NCBI GenBank assembly: GCA_027886185.1
Contig: WOAB01000719.1
Location: 248,001-312,000 of the forward strand
Reading direction: 5' to 3'
Source of the DNA: Rheum nobile
Lineage: Eukaryota > Streptophyta > Magnoliopsida > Caryophyllales > Polygonaceae
DNA: 64,000 nt
In this document: piece after piece, positions 11,720 through 22,720 of the stretch
How positions within the stretch are numbered: the stretch's first letter is position 1
Layout: each line of letters opens with the position of its first letter
Notes under the pieces: model-generated
What the model saw: only the letters and a program-made list of their open reading frames with translations
Told to the model about the DNA's origin: nothing
Database searches by the model: none
Translations under genes and position numbers: made by a program

Positions 11720-11893
11720 CCGTCACGCATCCACCCAACCCGTCCGTCACGGACCAACATCACCCGGCCGTCACGCACCAACAACACCCACACGTCACAG
11801 ACAAACTTCTCCCAGGCGTCACGTGCCATATCACACCAGGCGTCACGTATCAACCAGTGCGTGAAATAAAATTTTTGCCGGTGCATGAAATAG
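11720..11893 (-). repeat. Right TIR with 24-bp-phased CGTSACG array
   Basis: Motifs GTCACG at 11722, 11746, 11770, 11794 (ending CACA), 11818 and 11842, all 24 bp apart, lead into the terminal inverted repeat that ends near 11893. With the inner array this gives twelve sites at the right end, equal to the left end. Confidence 0.85.
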
Positions 11894-12144
11894 AAATCGT
11901 GTATATATATTGATTGTTAAATTTATTTACAATGTTATTTCTCACTTTAAAGTTTGATTGATTTTGGAAGTAATTGTAATCTAAATATTTACATATAAAT
12001 TTTGATTTGATAAACAAATTTTATTTAAAGTAAAATAAAAAATTAAAAAAGAAGGAACGAATGAGAAAATGATATGTAGATATAATGGACACAGAAGCGT
12101 TCTGAGAGCTCAAAAGGAGAGAGCTTTAATATATATATAATAGA

Positions 12145-12672
12145 TTATATGCATTATGCGTCACTGATCCATCCATTACTAATTGCTACAACCACGTATA
12201 TAACCAAAAATGACTAGACAACCAATCCTTAATCATAAATTTAAATCTGATGTGAAATAAGAAAATATTTAGTTTAGAATGTGTTTGATGGGAGAGCATA
12301 GGTACCATACTCTCTCACAACTAGAAAAATAAATATAGAAGTGATATAACTTGTGTATGGAAATAGATTTGAGATAGTCTAGCCATTGAATCAAATTTAA
12401 ATGGTAAGATAGTATTAAATTCACCTGCAGATTATTACAAATTTAATTGTTGAACTCTACCATGGACATGACATAAAAGGCAAAAGGCATCAAATTCAAT
12501 TTTTCCATATTTTATAGTGGCATGCTTCTAAGGAAGTAATTGGAGTGACCCAAACAACAAAAAAGGAGCAAAATCAGAAATAAAAAACTAAAAATCTTAT
12601 AAAAAATTATTACACAACTGCAAGATTTCAAGAATTTGCCCTAGGATATAAGAAAAAAATGATCGGTCTTAC
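12145..12672 (-). other. FZR intron remnant, no gene seen
   Basis: A+T-rich sequence between the end of the nested Helitron and FZR exon 12673. Together with 3574-3701 it forms the interrupted FZR intron. I see no coding block in it. Confidence 0.6.
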
Positions 12673-13039
12673 CTGGCTGCCAATATCCATGCAACCCAAG
12701 TGTGCATTATTGCTAGTATTCCAAAAATGGAGACAATGGTCAGAAGAACCACCACCAGATGCAAAAAGTCCATGAAGATGAGGGGACCAAGCAATTGCTT
12801 TAACAACTGCTGTATGTTTACAATACTTCAGCACATGCTGAGTTGAGTGTTGGTTCCACACAAAAAGCTACCAAAGTAAACACAATGTTAGACCTATAAA
12901 TAAGCATATAACCAATCTATATTGCAACACTATACATAAGTTACACTTGAAGTTGCTGCCTTATCAGAATTTTACTTACTCGATCATTCCCGCCAGATGC
13001 CAACTCACAGTTATCATATGACCACTTGAGACCAAAAAC
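12673..13039 (-). pseudogene. FZR/CCS52 WD40 fragment, 5' exons
   Basis: Two exons with canonical borders. 13039-12980 reads VFGLKWSYDNCELASGGNDR. 12867-12673 reads LFVWNQHSTQHVLKYCKHT, AVVKAIAWSPHLHGLFASGG and HFWNTSNNAHLGCMDIGSQ. These are WD repeats 2-4 of a plant FIZZY-RELATED (CCS52/Cdh1) protein. Reading continues after the nested Helitron at 3573. Changes such as SSDHCLHFWN for the usual TADRCIRFWN show drift from a functional gene. Confidence 0.85.
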
Positions 13040-14660
13040 CTGAATTATAGTCAGCATATTAACTCATCACTTTCTATAGAGGAGGACAAAACAGGAGCCA
13101 ACTATGAAATAATAATGAAGCTTCTAAAATTGTTTACTAAATATTAAGTTAACGACTATACAAATATTCAAATTGAATTACACAATTAAGATACACTATG
13201 CCAAATGAACTTGGCACTTGTTTGCTTGTTTGATTCTGCGAAGGTGAAGACAGGTACACGGCCATGTCAATAATTATGTTTCAACTTTTATTTCATTTCT
13301 CTCTAAACATTCATTTATTTTACTGGAGGAAGAAAAGGTTTTGAGCATAAGAAGTGGCTGATAGAATCATTATTGTCCTCTTTACTTCCAGATTTCTCTA
13401 CTCATAATTTTATTTCAATCATATAGCGATTTTTTTTTTTTTTGCAAATCCAGTTAGCACATATTGTGCTCCACTTCGGAAAAACAAAACTGAAGTTAAT
13501 AGAATCTATTAATGCAATAATGTCAGATAATCAAAAGTCCAAGATGTAGAAGTAAACACAATGGAACTAGTATATAAGACTATAAAAGTATTACTTTGTT
13601 GCATCTGATGTTGTGGTGGCTCCCCATTACTACCTGGTAGATGAAAAACAATAACATGATTAACAAAAATGTAAATGCTCATTCCAAAATTGTATGCACC
13701 CATTCATAGATTTCAAGTAGCATCAAGAATAACTTCTAAGGGGTCACTTCCTTTTTTATTTTCTTTTTTGGTAGAAAGGGTTCACTTCCTTTATATTAAT
13801 GTTTATGTCACAACAATAGTTGACTCGTGATTTGATCACACTTTTGACAATTAAATTCTGCAAATTTTTTAGCTCCAAGTGACCCATAATGTGAAAAGTA
13901 GAAAGGTGGAAAGAAGAGGAACCATATTTCCAATCATGAATGTCTAACAAAAACAATCTAAATATTGTAGCCTTATTTATATCCATGTTATAGAGTAACT
14001 CACCATGTGGGTAATCCAAATGAGCAAAATATCAACAGTGGGAACTGAACAACACTAGGCTGAAAAATATGATGCTTACAGTAGTACGTAAAATGAAGAA
14101 ATGGAAACAAATGATACTCTTAAGACATTTATTAGTTATCATGCAAATAGTCAAAAGAAAAAATATGACAGCCCAAATATCTAATCTTCTCAACCAAAAA
14201 CTTGGAATCAAAAGAAACACAAACTTGAAAAATAAATGGACCCTTATACATTGTCTCAATAGCAAATTAGCTGATAACAATGAGCTCTATTTCCACTATA
14301 CAAGGACGGCTTTATTACTAAATTGTCCTAACTCATAAGTCCTAATCAACATATTAAAGTTAATTTGACTACACAATAACTAAGCCTAATAATAGCACAA
14401 TACTTGTGATTTATTTTGTGTCCAAGTTTGACAGCTTAGCAATAAGCTAGTTAAACTTATATTAACAGCCAGTTCATGAAGATTATAGTTACTTGACTAC
14501 TCCTTTCCATCACAATATATAGTGTCGAGTCATCCAATAGGTATAAGGGGAAATAATGCATGAACTAAATTCAACTGAATGGTTATAACAATAAAGAACA
14601 TAATCAAGAATCATGTAATGTACATGCAAAACCACTTATTGGAAGCAGAATTTATATGAT
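13040..14660. other. A+T-rich intergenic or intronic filler of the Helitron
   Basis: About 1.6 kb without a coding block I can identify. It contains a poly-T run at 13431-13443. Short open frames here have no recognisable motif. It separates the FZR and OAT fragments. Confidence 0.5.
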
Positions 14661-14683
14661 ACTTAATAGAGCTCAAACCTTCC

Positions 14684-15090
14684 ATGGTCTCCAGGTCTAG
14701 AACAAAACATTACATCTTTGCCAGCAAGAACAACACTGGCAGGTAAAACTCCCTCACCCAATGCCTTTCCAAGTAGCTACATCAGATAGCCATTAAGAAT
14801 ATAGTTTAGAATATATGGAGACCATACATAGACTTCACAAATTTGAATATTCCAAGATTTCCTATAAGCAAGTGCAAGATAGGTCATTCTCATTCCAGTG
14901 TTCCCACCAGTTCATACCAATGAACACGTAATGTCAATAAGATAGTGAATAAAGCATATGATATGCATTTAAGGCAAAAAAAATTTGGTCAGGCGAAGTC
15001 TTACAACAACATCTGGGCGTACATCTTCCCAATCACAAGTGAGCAACCTTCCAGACCTCCTAAGCCCAGACTGTATTTCATCTGCTATCA
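14684..15090 (-). pseudogene. Ornithine delta-aminotransferase fragment
   Basis: Two minus-strand exons. 15090-15005 reads IADEIQSGLRRSGRLL and TCDWEDVRPDVV, ending at a GTAAG donor. About 14777-14684 reads LLGKALGEGVLPASVVLAGK and DVMFCSRPGDHG. These are the PLP-binding core of class-III aminotransferases of the ornithine aminotransferase type, including the Asp of ADEIQ and the catalytic Lys of LGKALG. The N and C termini are missing. A captured fragment on the same strand as the rest of the array. Confidence 0.85.
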
Positions 15091-15099
15091 TCCTAACAT

Positions 15100-16080
15100 T
15101 ATACCTGGAATAGAGATCTCTAATGGCTTTTAAGTAGCCATCATGTGGGATTTTGATATGGAATTAAGAATAAAATGATCAATTCACAAAGATGACCCAA
15201 AATCATAATCCCCATCTAAACTTTAGCAACTCTAAGAAGAAAGATCCAGACTAAAGTTAGAAAAAATATATGATTAGTACACAACTCTCTACAATCACCA
15301 TTCAATACAATTCAAACTTCAAACTTATGCTTCCTTGGCGTAATATATATAGCAATTTAGCTACTTAATCTAACGCAAAGTTGTTTTCCACAGCTCTCTG
15401 CAATATTTTCTTTGGAAGAAACCTCTTCATCAATGCAATTACTGTAATTGAAACGAAAATCAAAATTACAGAACATAATATTAATAACATCACCAAGGAT
15501 CAAACTCCGTAGTATTCCAAGACTCTTCCTTTCAACAAAAACAAATACGAAAAGATTGTTATGTCAACTATAATTCTCTTGTTAAAGTAAAGTTCTACTT
15601 CAACTGTTTTAATACAAATCAACAGAAGTTCCATCTTTCAGTTGTTAATAGTTTTAATTGGTAAAGCCACAACAATTGTGCATCATAATGATCTTTTGTT
15701 TATGTTCTCTTGTCTACTATTACAATCAACACACATCCAAAAGACTTCTAATTTAATGTATTAGGTCTTGGATGCATCCAGGTTTCCCATCTCCCATTCA
15801 GTCACTACTTTCCCTTGAGCAGTCAATATGACTCTCCTCACCAAGCCTTTTGTCCAAAATTGCAAAATCAGTAAAATTTACAATCTGATGAACAAACTAA
15901 GTTATGACTCATACCAAATATCAAACATGATGGTGATGATGTAGTGTAGCATCAGAGAAATAAACTATTCAAGTCAATGTTGCACGAGGAAAGCAAATCA
16001 ATAGCCAAGATAATGAACCAGTGCTATTGTTCAGTATTTAAACTAAAGAACAAGGATTAATGTCAGGTGAAGAAAGTAAG
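15100..16080. other. Helitron filler, no recognised gene
   Basis: About 1 kb, A+T-rich. A minus-strand stretch near 15420-15370 gives a short reading with IDEEVSSKENIAESC that could be an exon of the same unidentified gene as 16088-16207, but there is no family match I can name. Confidence 0.4.
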
Positions 16081-16087
16081 CAATAAT

Positions 16088-16207
16088 ATACCAACCTCGC
16101 ATAAAATATGCTTCACAGACTTCTTGAAAGGAGTGACTAAGTTTAAAGGTTTCTTTTCTGAAGGAGAATCCTGCAAGAACCCTTCTTTGTCCTCTTCCCA
16201 TGCTGAA
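16088..16207 (-). pseudogene. Unidentified captured exon
   Basis: A minus-strand block bounded by an AG acceptor and a GT donor is open throughout and codes for YGSAWEEDKEGFLQDSPSEK and KPLNLVTPFKKSVKHILCE. The amphipathic, charged composition looks like real coding sequence. I do not recognise the family. It lies between the OAT and SMC2 fragments and has the same strand, so it may be an eighth captured gene. Confidence 0.45.
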
Positions 16208-16374
16208 CCATACTGAAAAATATAACATTTGGCTAAGAACTAAAGGGAACAATGAAAAAGTTCCCACTTTGGCTCTGAACATTTCTCTTAGGCTTGCAAG
16301 CAATATGATTACAACAACTAAGGTTCACATCATATATATTGTAAGGGAAAAAAGGCTCATTAAATTCAGGAAAT

Positions 16375-17531
16375 TACCAGCAACCCTCCCAACAGCTACT
16401 TTAGCATCAGCTAACTGTTCCTCAAGACACTTTTCCTCGTTCCGATTACTCTTTCCAGCCAACACTCCCTGCCCATTGTAGTTCAACATCTTTCAGCAGA
16501 ACATATTGGTAGTGCAAAATCAGTATTGTGCTATTATGCTTAGCAGTTAGCACATAGCAAACATACATTACCTGGTATTCCTTTTCATGCTCTTCTAAAT
16601 CCTTGGAAAGATTATGAGATCTTTTCTTAAGATCAGCTGCTTCATCCTCATCTCTTTTAACTACAGAGGCCCTCTCTTCTTCAGACTCTTTCAATTCTTC
16701 AATCTTTCTCTTAATCTGGCATGATAAGAAAAAGTGATGTAAATCATTTACAATAGGCTTATGGTGTATTGTAGTAAAAGGGAGAAATAATTCTCAGAAA
16801 AAGGATATAGCATTACTTTTGCAATAGATGAAAAGAAAAAAACATTGCACTTACCTTGTTAGCATTTTCAACTTCAGTTTTCAGAGTGTCCTCTTTATTT
16901 TTCAGCACAGATGTTTCTCTCACGAGATTTTTAGACAATTTATCTACTTCATAGGACAAGGTTTTAGCTTCACCACCAATATTGGCTTCCTTTTCAGCAG
17001 TCAACTGAGATACTTTTGCCTTCATGTGTTGAATTTCCTCAGTCATCCTTTGCGCCTCAGTATCAACATAAGCAATCTTAGCCATCACTTCCTCCAGCTC
17101 AGAGACTGCGCTTTCTTTAACTCTTTCTGCTTGTACATACTCAAATGCAATACAAAACCTTTTGAGACGATCTAATTCTGCATTTCCATTTGCCCATTGC
17201 ATATACTGCATCCTCTCCTTTCTCAATTTCTAGTGCAGGAAGTATTTCCTGATCAAGAAGTTTATCAATCTCATCAACTTTACCTTGCTTCTTTTAAAGT
17301 GTCTTCAGGGCTGCCTCTTTCTTTGTCTCATACATTCTTGTTCCAGCAGCCTCTTCAAGCATGGATAAAATTTCAGGAGTTTCATATTTAAAACCTTTGT
17401 TATGCGACATTGCATTATAAGAAATGTGGATTATTGACATTGAGCTGCACATAATGTAACAAGTTTTGGACTCGACTTGGCTGAGCAAGATGCCCATTAA
17501 TCAGATACTTGTTTCTTCCACCAACCACAAT
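16375..17531 (-). pseudogene. SMC2 (condensin subunit) fragment
   Basis: Exons read IVVGGRNKYLINGHLAQPSR at 17531, then ILSMLEEAAGTRMYETKKEA, WANGNAELDRLKRFCIAFEY and the start of the first coiled coil (KTLSYEVDKLSKNLVRETS). These are followed at 16694 by ESEEERASVVKRDEDEAADL and at about 16450-16375 by VLAGKSNRNEEKCLEEQLAD. This is plant SMC2, residues roughly 110-380, covering the end of the N-terminal ATPase lobe and part of the coiled coil. Walker A and the hinge are absent. Small indels and a stop near 17290-17300 show decay. Confidence 0.88.
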
Positions 17532-17534
17532 CTG

Positions 17535-19190
17535 TAGAAGTTGAAAAGAGCACAAAGTTGATCAAATGATAGAAGAAAGGCAACATCACTAATTCTGATC
17601 ACTGCAGAAAATAGGAGAACAAACTTTGTTGTCTATAACATTGACCTGCAAGGATACTGGGTGGAGAATGTAACCTATCACGTCACATCACCACCCTTCA
17701 TAAAACACTGATAACATATTATCATTACTGGATTATTGTCATGCTCGACTGAAAAAAATCAAGCAGCTTGAGCAAATTGAACTCCCACACAACAAGGAAT
17801 GTAGAATTAAACATTAATAGAACCAAATACACAATGCTGCTTACAGACTCCATGGGCCTTGGAGGTTTCCCACGTCTACTCAGAATAGAAGGCCTTCATT
17901 TTCACACAAAAGCCAGTCTGAGCTCCAAACAGGATGAAAATGCAAAGAATAGTGGCAGAAAATGTAGAGATTATTGCCACAACAAAAGAAAGGAGGCAAC
18001 AAGAACATACTATAGGTAGTTTATTGGGTCTATTAGGCAACCAGCAAGTCAAAACATTGTTTGTGGTTTTTCTCTATGGTTCTTGCAGAAGGTGTCACCG
18101 TTTTGGTACTGATATCATAACCCGACATGATTTTTTTCTGTGTCAATCAATAGTTAGAAATTAAGTAAGTTATACATCATTCTATAGACATTGGCTTGAA
18201 GCATAATATAGAGCACAACCAAATGCATATTACATAAGTAGCACATATTCCGTTAATCAGATGAAAAAATCATTAACATTCCACACAGAACACATTACAA
18301 GTAATTTAGTAAAAAAAACAGACAATGAAAGCACATATTGCATACACAAAAGGTAAGTTCTGGAACTGGTTGCGAGATATTGGGTGGTTAACAAAGTAAT
18401 TCTAAGCTGCAATCTTAGCTTTAGTTGAAAAAGATGACAAGGGGGTTTAGACAGGAATCCGTGTTGGAATACAGTGTTTAAATTAAGTAGGAGACCGTTC
18501 ATCACAAATGCACAGGTAACATGATTCAGTACCAAAATACTCAGAGTGGAGATTAAAGGATACTCAGAATCTTCTTAATCATTTAGTTCAAAAAATTGAA
18601 TAAATAATACTTACAATGGGATCAAAATCAGGGCTAGCCAAGTTCATAGTGAGATTCCTCATCAATAATAAGACCTACAAATATCATAAGCTTGTCATTC
18701 ACCTGACAGAAGGATGATGCTCCCGTTTTTGTACGAATAATAAAGAATTCTATGTTCTTTACCCTTCAGTAGCTAGCTTAAAAAGACAATTGTATCCATC
18801 CATAACCTAGGGATGTATTTCCCACAAAAAGTAAGTGTAACAAGATGTAACCATCATTACATACCTGCGTCCAGAATGGACCTACAATAGCATTAAACTG
18901 AATTCATTCTCATTTAGAAGGGAGACATGATATTATCAAATGGATATAAATTATTCTACATGAATAAATGTGTATTTACTGACACTGTGAAACGGTAAGG
19001 GTGCATAGGATTTTTTGAAACACTTCAGACCTTCCCCTAAACTTATGTCATAGGTTTCATATTGAGAATTTCCCTACAGACACCAATATAGTAAGTAGGT
19101 TAATCAAATAGCAAGCAAGCATCGTCTCAATTATTCACTTGATCTTTTTATTACAAAGCTCAAAATGTGTTACCTGCGACAACCTCCTAA
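17535..19190. other. Helitron filler, no recognised gene
   Basis: About 1.65 kb, A+T-rich. Minor open frames on both strands show no motif I can assign. It probably contains introns or further fragments too short to name. Confidence 0.45.
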
Positions 19191-19195
19191 GCAAC

Positions 19196-19322
19196 TTTTG
19201 TGTGTTGCTTGACTAACTCGTCTTTGAGACTGACGTTGATGAGAGCAGCTGATAATTTCTCCTTCAAAAGACTCACACTTTCATCCTCTTCTTTGGAAAT
19301 TGATAATACGAATGTATCATCC
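19196..19322 (-). pseudogene. Filament-like plant protein (FPP) fragment
   Basis: The minus strand reads LLKEKLSAALINVSLKDELV then KQHTKVA and a stop where FPP proteins have AEEAVSGWEKAE. The coiled-coil motif EKLSAAL..KE.LVKQHAKVAEEA is characteristic of plant filament-like proteins. Only about 40 residues are preserved. A neighbouring block at 19550-19440 is also open but not identified. Confidence 0.6.
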
Positions 19323-20002
19323 TAAATGCCTGAAAAAAATGCAGTATAAGATGCCAGACTTTTAACTCCATAAAATTCTGTTTTAAAAATCCCCAATACC
19401 AAGAAAAGGTTCCAAGGTATGATTGAAACAAAGGGAAACTCACCAAATTTGTTAGTCCCTGATAATGTTGTCTTGAATACCTTTCCCCAACTTGTTATCC
19501 CCATGGACATAATTCTCCACACAGCTTCGATCTGAAACGAAAAAACCAACAAAAAATAGGGCTCTTCTTCGAAATCTAACCAAAACCGAAGCTAGGTAAC
19601 CAAAATACAGCCAAACGAAAAATTGAGCACTAAATCGGATATTAGGGTTTATGGAATCATCAACCTGGAATCATAACCTAAAATGCAACCAAATCTTAGC
19701 TAGGGAACCATAAAATCCAAAACCAAAAGCCAAGAAAGTTCGATTTGGATAGGGCTATGAGGAAACGCAAATTAGAAGCGACAAAAAGAACTCACCTGCA
19801 ACTCAGGCAACGCCAAATCTTCTTGCGGAAAACAGAAAACACCAAAACCAAATGGTAAAATTAGAGTCCATATCGATTACAAAAAATGGGGGAAATTGGA
19901 AAATAGACCAATTGAAGATTGGGTGAAACAAGCTTGAGAGGTGCGCTTTTGAGTATCCAAGTGAAGCGTGAAAGCAGAGAGCCGAAGCTCTTGGATAATC
20001 CC

Positions 20003-20190
20003 AATCTATTAGCACCGAGATTCGGCGGCGTGGGGGAGACAAATCGGAGGTCTTCAGACTTCGAGGATGGTGAAGATAAGGAGAAAGCAAACCGCAATCT
20101 ATTAGCACCGAGAACCGGCGGCATGGGGAGAGAAATTGGAGGTCTAGAGACCTTCGAGGACGATGAAGATCAGGAGAAAGCAAACCGCTT
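20003..20190 (-). repeat. 93-bp tandem duplication near the Helitron 5' end
   Basis: The segment starting AATCTATTAGCACCGAGA at 20003 recurs at 20096 with about 10 percent difference by eye. It lies about 130 bp inside the Helitron 5' end. The minus-strand reading is serine- and proline-rich and has no recognisable domain. Confidence 0.75.
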
Positions 20191-20321
20191 GAAGCCACCA
20201 TCTTTGAGAGAACACGTGGGAGGCAGAATAGAAGTCAATGGTAGAAATGAGCACGTGATAGCCACATGATGGGGCACTATTCATTTAAGGTGGCCAACCT
20301 TTTATATTAGTATAGATATAG

Positions 20322-20600
20322 ATATAATACTTGTAACTTCACTATTGTATTATTACAATATCATGTAATCATAATTTCATTATTGTATTATTGGAATGTC
20401 GGTTATATTAAGTATTATGTATTTCTAACTTCATTATCGTATTATTCGAATGTTGATTATACTAAGTTTAGTGTAATTCAAACTTCATTATCATATTATT
20501 CGAACATTGGATATACTAAGTATAATGTAATTTTAAGTTCATTATCGAATATCGATTACATTATACTTAGTATAATCAGAATCGAATAATATGATATTGT
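20322..20600. repeat. 54-bp minisatellite
   Basis: TTCATTATYGTATTATTCGA-type units recur with starts at about 20375, 20429, 20483 and 20537, exactly 54 bp apart. 54 is a multiple of three, so a plus-strand frame stays open through it, giving an 18-residue repeat of no credible function. The array lies just outside the Helitron 5' end. Confidence 0.8.
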
Positions 20601-21120
20601 ATAATATTCAAATTTGAACCGCTTTTTATCCTTAGATCTCTTTTGTTTTAAAAAATATACACAAGTTAAGATGCCTTTTTTTTCTTAAAAATATTTATTT
20701 TAAATATTTAATTATATTTTAAATATTATTTTAAAAAAATATTTTAAATCTTTAGTGAAGAAGATTTTTTCCAAAAAAATATTTAGGTTGAAAAGATTTT
20801 GAAAAAAAAAAGATATATAAAGTGGTACGCATCTCTATTTTAAAAAAAAATCCTTTGTTTTAAATATGGTATGCGGATGCGTACCATTTTTTTAATACAT
20901 TTTTTCCTTTGAAAAAAAAGATTTTTAAATATTTTTTAAAGGAGGTATGCATCTATGACGCGTATCTTACCAGCACATTCGGATACTTTGCGGGTATTAT
21001 TTGAAAGTATTGGTATGTGGAGCGTGCACGTACTGCTTGGTACTAGTACGCGACGCATGCGCGTACGCGTACTATATGGGAGTTTAAATAGAAAAAAATG
21101 TGGAGTGTATTTAGATCGGG
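20601..21120. other. A+T-rich spacer
   Basis: Dominated by runs of A and T, with an unusual CpG-rich patch at about 21035-21075 (CGCGACGCATGCGCGTACG). No coding block seen. Confidence 0.5.
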
Positions 21121-21144
21121 GAGAATAATTGCACCCGTTTTTTT

Positions 21145-21215
21145 AAGCGGCGCATTGCGCCCAAAAACTGGATTTTTTTAATAAAAAAAAAAGATTTAAT
21201 CTTGGGCGCAACCAG
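21145..21215. repeat. GGGCGCAA-type inverted motifs, left copy
   Basis: GCGCATTGCGCCC at about 21150 and CTTGGGCGCAACC at about 21197 form an inverted pair around a poly-A stretch. A further hairpin, CCTGGGCGC...GCGCCCAGG, lies at about 21451-21478, just before the GC-rich gene. The same words recur at 62420-62500 and in the right-edge array, so they may mark ends of one element family. Confidence 0.5.
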
Positions 21216-21553
21216 TGTCAACCAATTTTTGTTGAACCGGTTCATCATTGAACCAGTTTAAATGTAAACCCGATCATTTGTTTTTTTTTAAAAAAAATTA
21301 AAAATATGAACCATATGAAATATATATAAAAAAAAAATTTAAATATTTTGATTTAAGAAATAAATCAAGTAATTAAAAAATATTATATAATTTATTTAAT
21401 AAATATATAATTTAATTTTTTTACCCGGGAAAAAATGAAATTTGAATTTACCTGGGCGCTGCGTAGTAGCGCCCAGGTAAATGTTTATAAGATAGCGCCA
21501 TCTCATCTTCATTCCAACATCTTCTTCCCCGATATCATCTTCAACCGGCTTCG

Positions 21554-22149
21554 ATGGAGATGGCGGCGAGCGGAAGCGGCGGCGGCGAAAGGGACAAGCA
21601 GCGTGAGGAGAAGGCCGCTGAGAGCGAAACAGATCTGGGGAAAATTCCAGATCCGGCGGCGATAGGAAGCGGCGACGTCGTGAGGAAACGGCGGCCGAGA
21701 GCGGGCCAACGGCGGAGGGGGTGGTCGATTTAGGGCGGGATCTGGAAAAAAATCCAGATCCCAAATTTGCGGCGGCTAACGCGGAGGATGCGGCGGAACA
21801 AGCGGCAAGTGCGGCGGCGAAACAGGCGCCGTCGGCAGCGACACAGGCGGCAGGGGAGACGGTCGACGATATTCCGACGATGGCGAGTGGCGGGTTTCCG
21901 GTCGGGGCGAAAGCGGAGGTGGGGTCGGAAAATGCATTGGACGTTGCCGCGACCATTGGTGTCGAGGCGGTGGCGCTCGTTGGAGAGGCAAGCCAACCCA
22001 GACTGCCACGAAAATACAGTCGTCGGGAACGAGCTGAGGTACGTATTTCTCCTTATTAAATTCCATATTTAATAATATATAAAATTAATTTCTTATTTTA
22101 TTATTTGTAGGAATATTTAGATTTGTTAGAAAATATTAGAATTGCATAA
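21554..22149 (+). pseudogene. GC-rich, alanine-rich two-exon gene candidate
   Basis: A GC-rich island in A+T-rich DNA. From the ATG at 21554 the frame gives a charged, glycine-rich start but stops at about 21729. One frame over, the reading continues as an alanine-rich stretch to PRKYSRRERAE at 22038, a GTACGT donor, and an acceptor TTGTAG at 22110. Exon 2 is EYLDLLENIRIA and TAA at 22149, in phase. One indel near 21710 would explain the frame change. No domain is recognised. It could be a transposon accessory gene, given the GGGCGCAA hairpins beside it. Confidence 0.35.
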
Positions 22150-22537
22150 AACAATTAGTATATTATTAGAATAAATTTATGTAATTATATTTATAATTAA
22201 ATACAAATGAAAAAAATAGTATATTATTAGAATAAATTTATGTAATTAAATTGGTTATTTTATTGAATTTCATATTTAATATATTAGAATTGCATAAAAA
22301 AATTAGTATATTATTAGAATAAATTTATGTAATTATATTTACAATTAAATAAAATTAATGAAATAGAATTTGAATAAAATGAGATGAATTAGATAATTTT
22401 ATTAATGTATTGGAAATATTAGTATATAATTTTAATAGGTTCTATAAAATTAGTATAATATACGAATAATTGTATGAAATTAGTGAAGTATAAGAATAAT
22501 TGTATGAAATTAGTGAAGTATTGAAATTAGTGAAGTA
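22150..22537. repeat. A+T-rich diverged repeats
   Basis: The string TTAGTATATTATTAGAATAA recurs near 22155, 22220 and 22303, and related shorter forms follow. No coding content. It is the flank into which the Helitron ending at 22538 inserted. Confidence 0.5.
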
Positions 22538-22720
22538 CTAGTGTAGTACCCGTGCCTTGCACGAGATTTGTTTATTTTTCCTTACATTTAAAAAAATAAT
22601 ATATTTAATCGATATAGAACTGTTATAGAAGTAGATGAATGATAATATAAAAAATGACTAATTGAATAAAAAATATTAAAGAGATTGACAAAATATTATC
22701 GAAAGAGAGACGAAACTATC

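Larger units (their letters stand above)
4530..11905. mobile_element. Mutator-like element (MULE) with PMD and transposase-OTU genes
   Basis: The terminal inverted repeats match over at least 55 bp. Left, from 4536, is CTAATTCACGCACGGG continuing to CACTGGTTGATACGTGACGC; right, reversed from 11893, is CTATTTCATGCACCGG continuing to the same CACTGGTTGATACGTGACGC. A candidate target duplication of about 9 bp (TATATATAT) flanks the element but is low complexity. It contains a plant-mobile-domain gene on plus (5346-7655) and a MULE transposase with an OTU domain on minus (10986-7848), tail to tail. Both genes carry nonsense changes, so this copy is probably not autonomous now. Confidence 0.85.
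3702..12144 (-). mobile_element. Non-autonomous Helitron nested in an FZR intron
   Basis: On the minus strand the 5' end at 12144 reads TCTATTATATATATATTAA, preceded by A. The 3' end at 3702 reads a hairpin (TCGTGC, short loop, GCACGA) about 9 bases before terminal CTAG, followed by T. Both ends match Helitron rules: 5' TC, 3' hairpin plus CTRR, insertion between A and T without duplication. Removing it joins FZR exons 12673 and 3573 through an intron of about 650 bp, which supports the pairing of the ends. Apart from the MULE inside it, only about 1 kb of A+T-rich filler is present, with no helicase. Confidence 0.75.
1..20316 (-). mobile_element. Gene-capturing Helitron, 5' part (3' end outside window)
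   Basis: The minus strand at 20316 starts TCTATACTAATATAAAAGG, a typical plant Helitron 5' terminus. It is preceded by A, as expected for insertion between A and T. Leftward, at least seven unrelated host-gene fragments follow, all on this same strand and several with introns: FPP, SMC2, OAT, FZR, VTI1, KIN-7 and CPK. This is the classic content of a Helitron that captures genomic DNA. The CTAG end at 3702 is not its 3' end, because the FZR fragment continues on both sides of the 3702-12144 insertion. The true 3' end should therefore lie left of base 1. Seen: terminus and co-oriented fragments. Inferred: that all belong to one element. Confidence 0.7.

Noticed and set aside
19803..20201. Serine/proline-rich minus-strand ORF near the Helitron 5' end
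   Set aside because: Arises from a 93-bp duplication; no domain, no sign of codon constraint.
3702..20316. A single Helitron from the 5' end at 20316 to the CTAG at 3702
   Set aside because: FZR exons flank 3702-12144 on both sides in order, and a separate Helitron 5' end lies at 12144, so CTAG 3702 pairs with 12144.
20383..20589. Open frame with an 18-residue tyrosine-rich repeat
   Set aside because: Reading of the 54-bp minisatellite, not a protein.
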